Shown one piece after another: positions 62,658 through 64,000 of a DNA stretch of 64,000 nt. The translations under genes and the position numbers were made by a program. Origin of the DNA: Pseudoscardovia suis (GTDB taxonomy: Bacteria; Actinomycetota; Actinomycetes; Actinomycetales; Bifidobacteriaceae); the NCBI RefSeq assembly GCF_002797875.1, contig NZ_PGFC01000002.1:1-64000 (forward strand), given 5' to 3'. Under the pieces are notes generated by a model. That model did no database searches. It worked only from the letters and a program-made list of their open reading frames with translations, and had not been told where the DNA came from. The stretch's first letter is position 1; every line of letters starts with the position of its first letter.

Positions 62658-64000
62658 CTACATGCACAGTCCGGTGAACCAGCTGCGCACATAGGCATAC
62701 AACACCGGATCGCGGTAGGTGAGGGCCTCATAGCGTCCCGGCGCAAAGAATCCAGCAAAGACCATGAACAAGCCAATCAACACCATCGCGGCAATCGTCG
62801 CAGCGAATATGCGTGCCGGAGCCGTGGCGCATGTGGCTGTCACATCATCACGCCTGCCGTCCGGCCGAAGGGCCTCTTCCACGCAAGCGGCAACACAAAT
62901 CGCCGCCAGCGCGATGAGATACGCGTAATCGCCGTAATAGCGGTTGTTCACGCCACCAATCGACGTATCAAACCACAGCGCCACAGCAGCCAGCGCCAGG
63001 CACAGCACAGTGAGCCCCCATACGCGGTGAGCCTTGAGCTGACGGCGCATCATCCAAAAGCCCAGAGCCAGCACGGTGAACGGTACAATCGCGAAGATGC
63101 CGCCCAACGACGGTTCGCAAGGCAGCGGCAGCGCGTTGTCGGTCGTCTGCACGAAGGGGAACCTGGGGCTGATGGCAATCGGTTGGAACAGTTGCACAAA
63201 CAATGCCGCCGCCATCAGGAACTTCGAGGGGCGCTGACTCGTCATGTCGAACGCCGTGAGGTTGTAATCCGAGCCGAAATCCAGCAGCGAGCCAAAGCGC
63301 GCGGCGTTGTAGCCGAGCAACGGCACGAGCACGATGAGTGCGCCGAGCGCCGCCGCCAGCGTAAGCCTCCAGCTGCTGCGCGAAAACAGCTGGCGCGTAT
63401 GGCGTATCTCGTCCCAGAAAATCGGCACTGCCAGCAGAAAAGCGATGGCGAACTGCGGCCGACTGCCCACGTTCATCGTCATGAGCACCGAACCTAGCAC
63501 CACGCGCCACGCGGAAAGTGCCGTGTTGCGGGGCTGCGTAGCAGCGGTGGCGGTGGTAGTTGCGGCAGCCGTAGTGGCGGCGGCAGTGGTGGTTGTTGCA
63601 TCGGTGCCCGTGGAAGCCGTGTCCGTGGAAGCCGCGACCGTGGCATCTGCGAATTTCGCAAGACCTGCCCATTCACCGCTCGCTGAATCACGCCGCGCGC
63701 TCACCCAAAAATACAGCGCCGCGGCGGTGAGCATCATGGACATCAGCATCGGAATGCCATAGAACGACGGGGCGAACACGTAATACCACATGCTGTTTGC
63801 CACCATGAGGGTCAGCGTGCACATCACCGCCAACGCCTGCGAGATATGGGGGAAATAGCGTGCTACGAATTTCGTAGCCAGCAGCGCGGCAAACACCGTG
63901 AAGCCCACCGACAGCAGCCATGACGCCGCCCACGTCGGCAGCCAATGCCCGGTGAGAGCCTCGAACGGTGCGAAGAGGAACACGGCAGGCAGCACGCCAA
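62658..64000 (-). CDS. Polytopic membrane protein, glycosyltransferase-like, 5' end outside the window
   Basis: At least 445 residues are visible with about ten helices; the frame is open to the right edge, so the N-terminus is missing. Helices alternate with loops carrying GSRPQFAIAFLLAVP, LLGYNAARFGSLLDFGSDYNL and DTSIGGVNNRYYGDYAYL, a pattern seen in polyprenyl-sugar-dependent (GT-C-like) membrane proteins. A Thr/Ala stretch (DATTTTAAATTAAATTTATA) near 63525-63615 is a low-complexity loop. It ends 20 bp before the DUF6020-like gene. No specific family can be named. Confidence 0.65.
   Translation of the reverse strand, partial: GVLPAVFLFAPFEALTGHWLPTWAASWLLSVGFTVFAALLATKFVARYFPHISQALAVMCTLTLMVANSMWYYVFAPSFYGIPMLMSMMLTAAALYFWVSARRDSASGEWAGLAKFADATVAASTDTASTGTDATTTTAAATTAAATTTATAATQPRNTALSAWRVVLGSVLMTMNVGSRPQFAIAFLLAVPIFWDEIRHTRQLFSRSSWRLTLAAALGALIVLVPLLGYNAARFGSLLDFGSDYNLTAFDMTSQRPSKFLMAAALFVQLFQPIAISPRFPFVQTTDNALPLPCEPSLGGIFAIVPFTVLALGFWMMRRQLKAHRVWGLTVLCLALAAVALWFDTSIGGVNNRYYGDYAYLIALAAICVAACVEEALRPDGRRDDVTATCATAPARIFAATIAAMVLIGLFMVFAGFFAPGRYEALTYRDPVLYAYVRSWFTGLCM

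Noticed and set aside
1-64000. tRNA or rRNA genes
   Set aside because: I looked for TTCGANTC-type T-loops and acceptor stems in the intergenic stretches and found no convincing cloverleaf; a tRNAscan run would settle it.

Overview
The window looks like a chromosomal segment of a Bifidobacterium or a close relative in the Bifidobacteriaceae. It is GC-rich. It carries the usual bifidobacterial zwf-opcA-pgl/gnd group, a GH13 oligo-1,6-glucosidase next to a LacI regulator and an MFS permease, a Pmt-type protein O-mannosyltransferase, and two tip-backbone-sortase pilus loci of the sortase-dependent type typical of this genus. The rsmI, metG, tatD and pmt genes also lie near one another, as in other actinobacteria. 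The assignment is by protein resemblance and gene order only.

Layout. 0.2-1.7 kb: two small secreted proteins and a four-helix membrane protein of unknown role, in a cassette that could be a bacteriocin-like or toxin/immunity unit. 1.8-6.4 kb: rsmI, a leucine-rich-variant protein, an orphan AbiEi-like protein and metG. 6.4-13 kb: a membrane GGDEF/EAL protein with both catalytic motifs eroded, a membrane-anchored GH18 protein and a processive GT2 synthase, which together suggest a surface polysaccharide module. 13.2-14.6 kb: an NAD(P)-binding oxidoreductase divergent from an HxlR regulator, with a repeat-filled shared control region. 16-19 kb: tatD and pmt. 20-28.5 kb: class II glutamine amidotransferase, GCS2-type ligase, gnd, acyP, pgl, opcA and zwf (oxidative pentose phosphate pathway). 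30-38 kb: HD phosphohydrolase, upp, tadA, GH13 glucosidase, lacI-type regulator and sugar permease. 39.8-43.1 kb: a branched-chain-rich small ORF, an MHS-family transporter and ilvC. 43.7-50.1 kb: thiamine genes (thiD-tenA fusion, second thiD, thiE) and a Nudix hydrolase. 50.4-60.8 kb: two pilus loci. 60.7 kb to the end: two large polytopic membrane proteins, the second cut by the window edge.

Two things stand out. First, six intergenic arrays (14.7-15.6, 17.0-17.3, 19.3-20.0, 29.0-30.1, 38.5-39.6 and 43.3-43.7 kb) hold about 51 copies of a 24-bp imperfect dyad element, ATGTGYNAG-N6-CTNRCACAT. Start-to-start distances are almost all 52, 105-106, 115-116 or 126 bp, close to 5, 10, 11 and 12 turns of B-DNA. 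I do not recognise this family; it is not a CRISPR and has no associated gene in the window. Second, both pilus loci carry a homopolymer directly after a signal-peptide segment: G10 in the first tip pilin (reading frame broken, OFF) and C9 in the second backbone pilin (reading frame intact, ON). The tip pilin of the second locus is a decayed pseudogene, and both loci have an apparent terminator between backbone pilin and sortase.

No tRNA, rRNA, insertion sequence, prophage or CRISPR was recognised.
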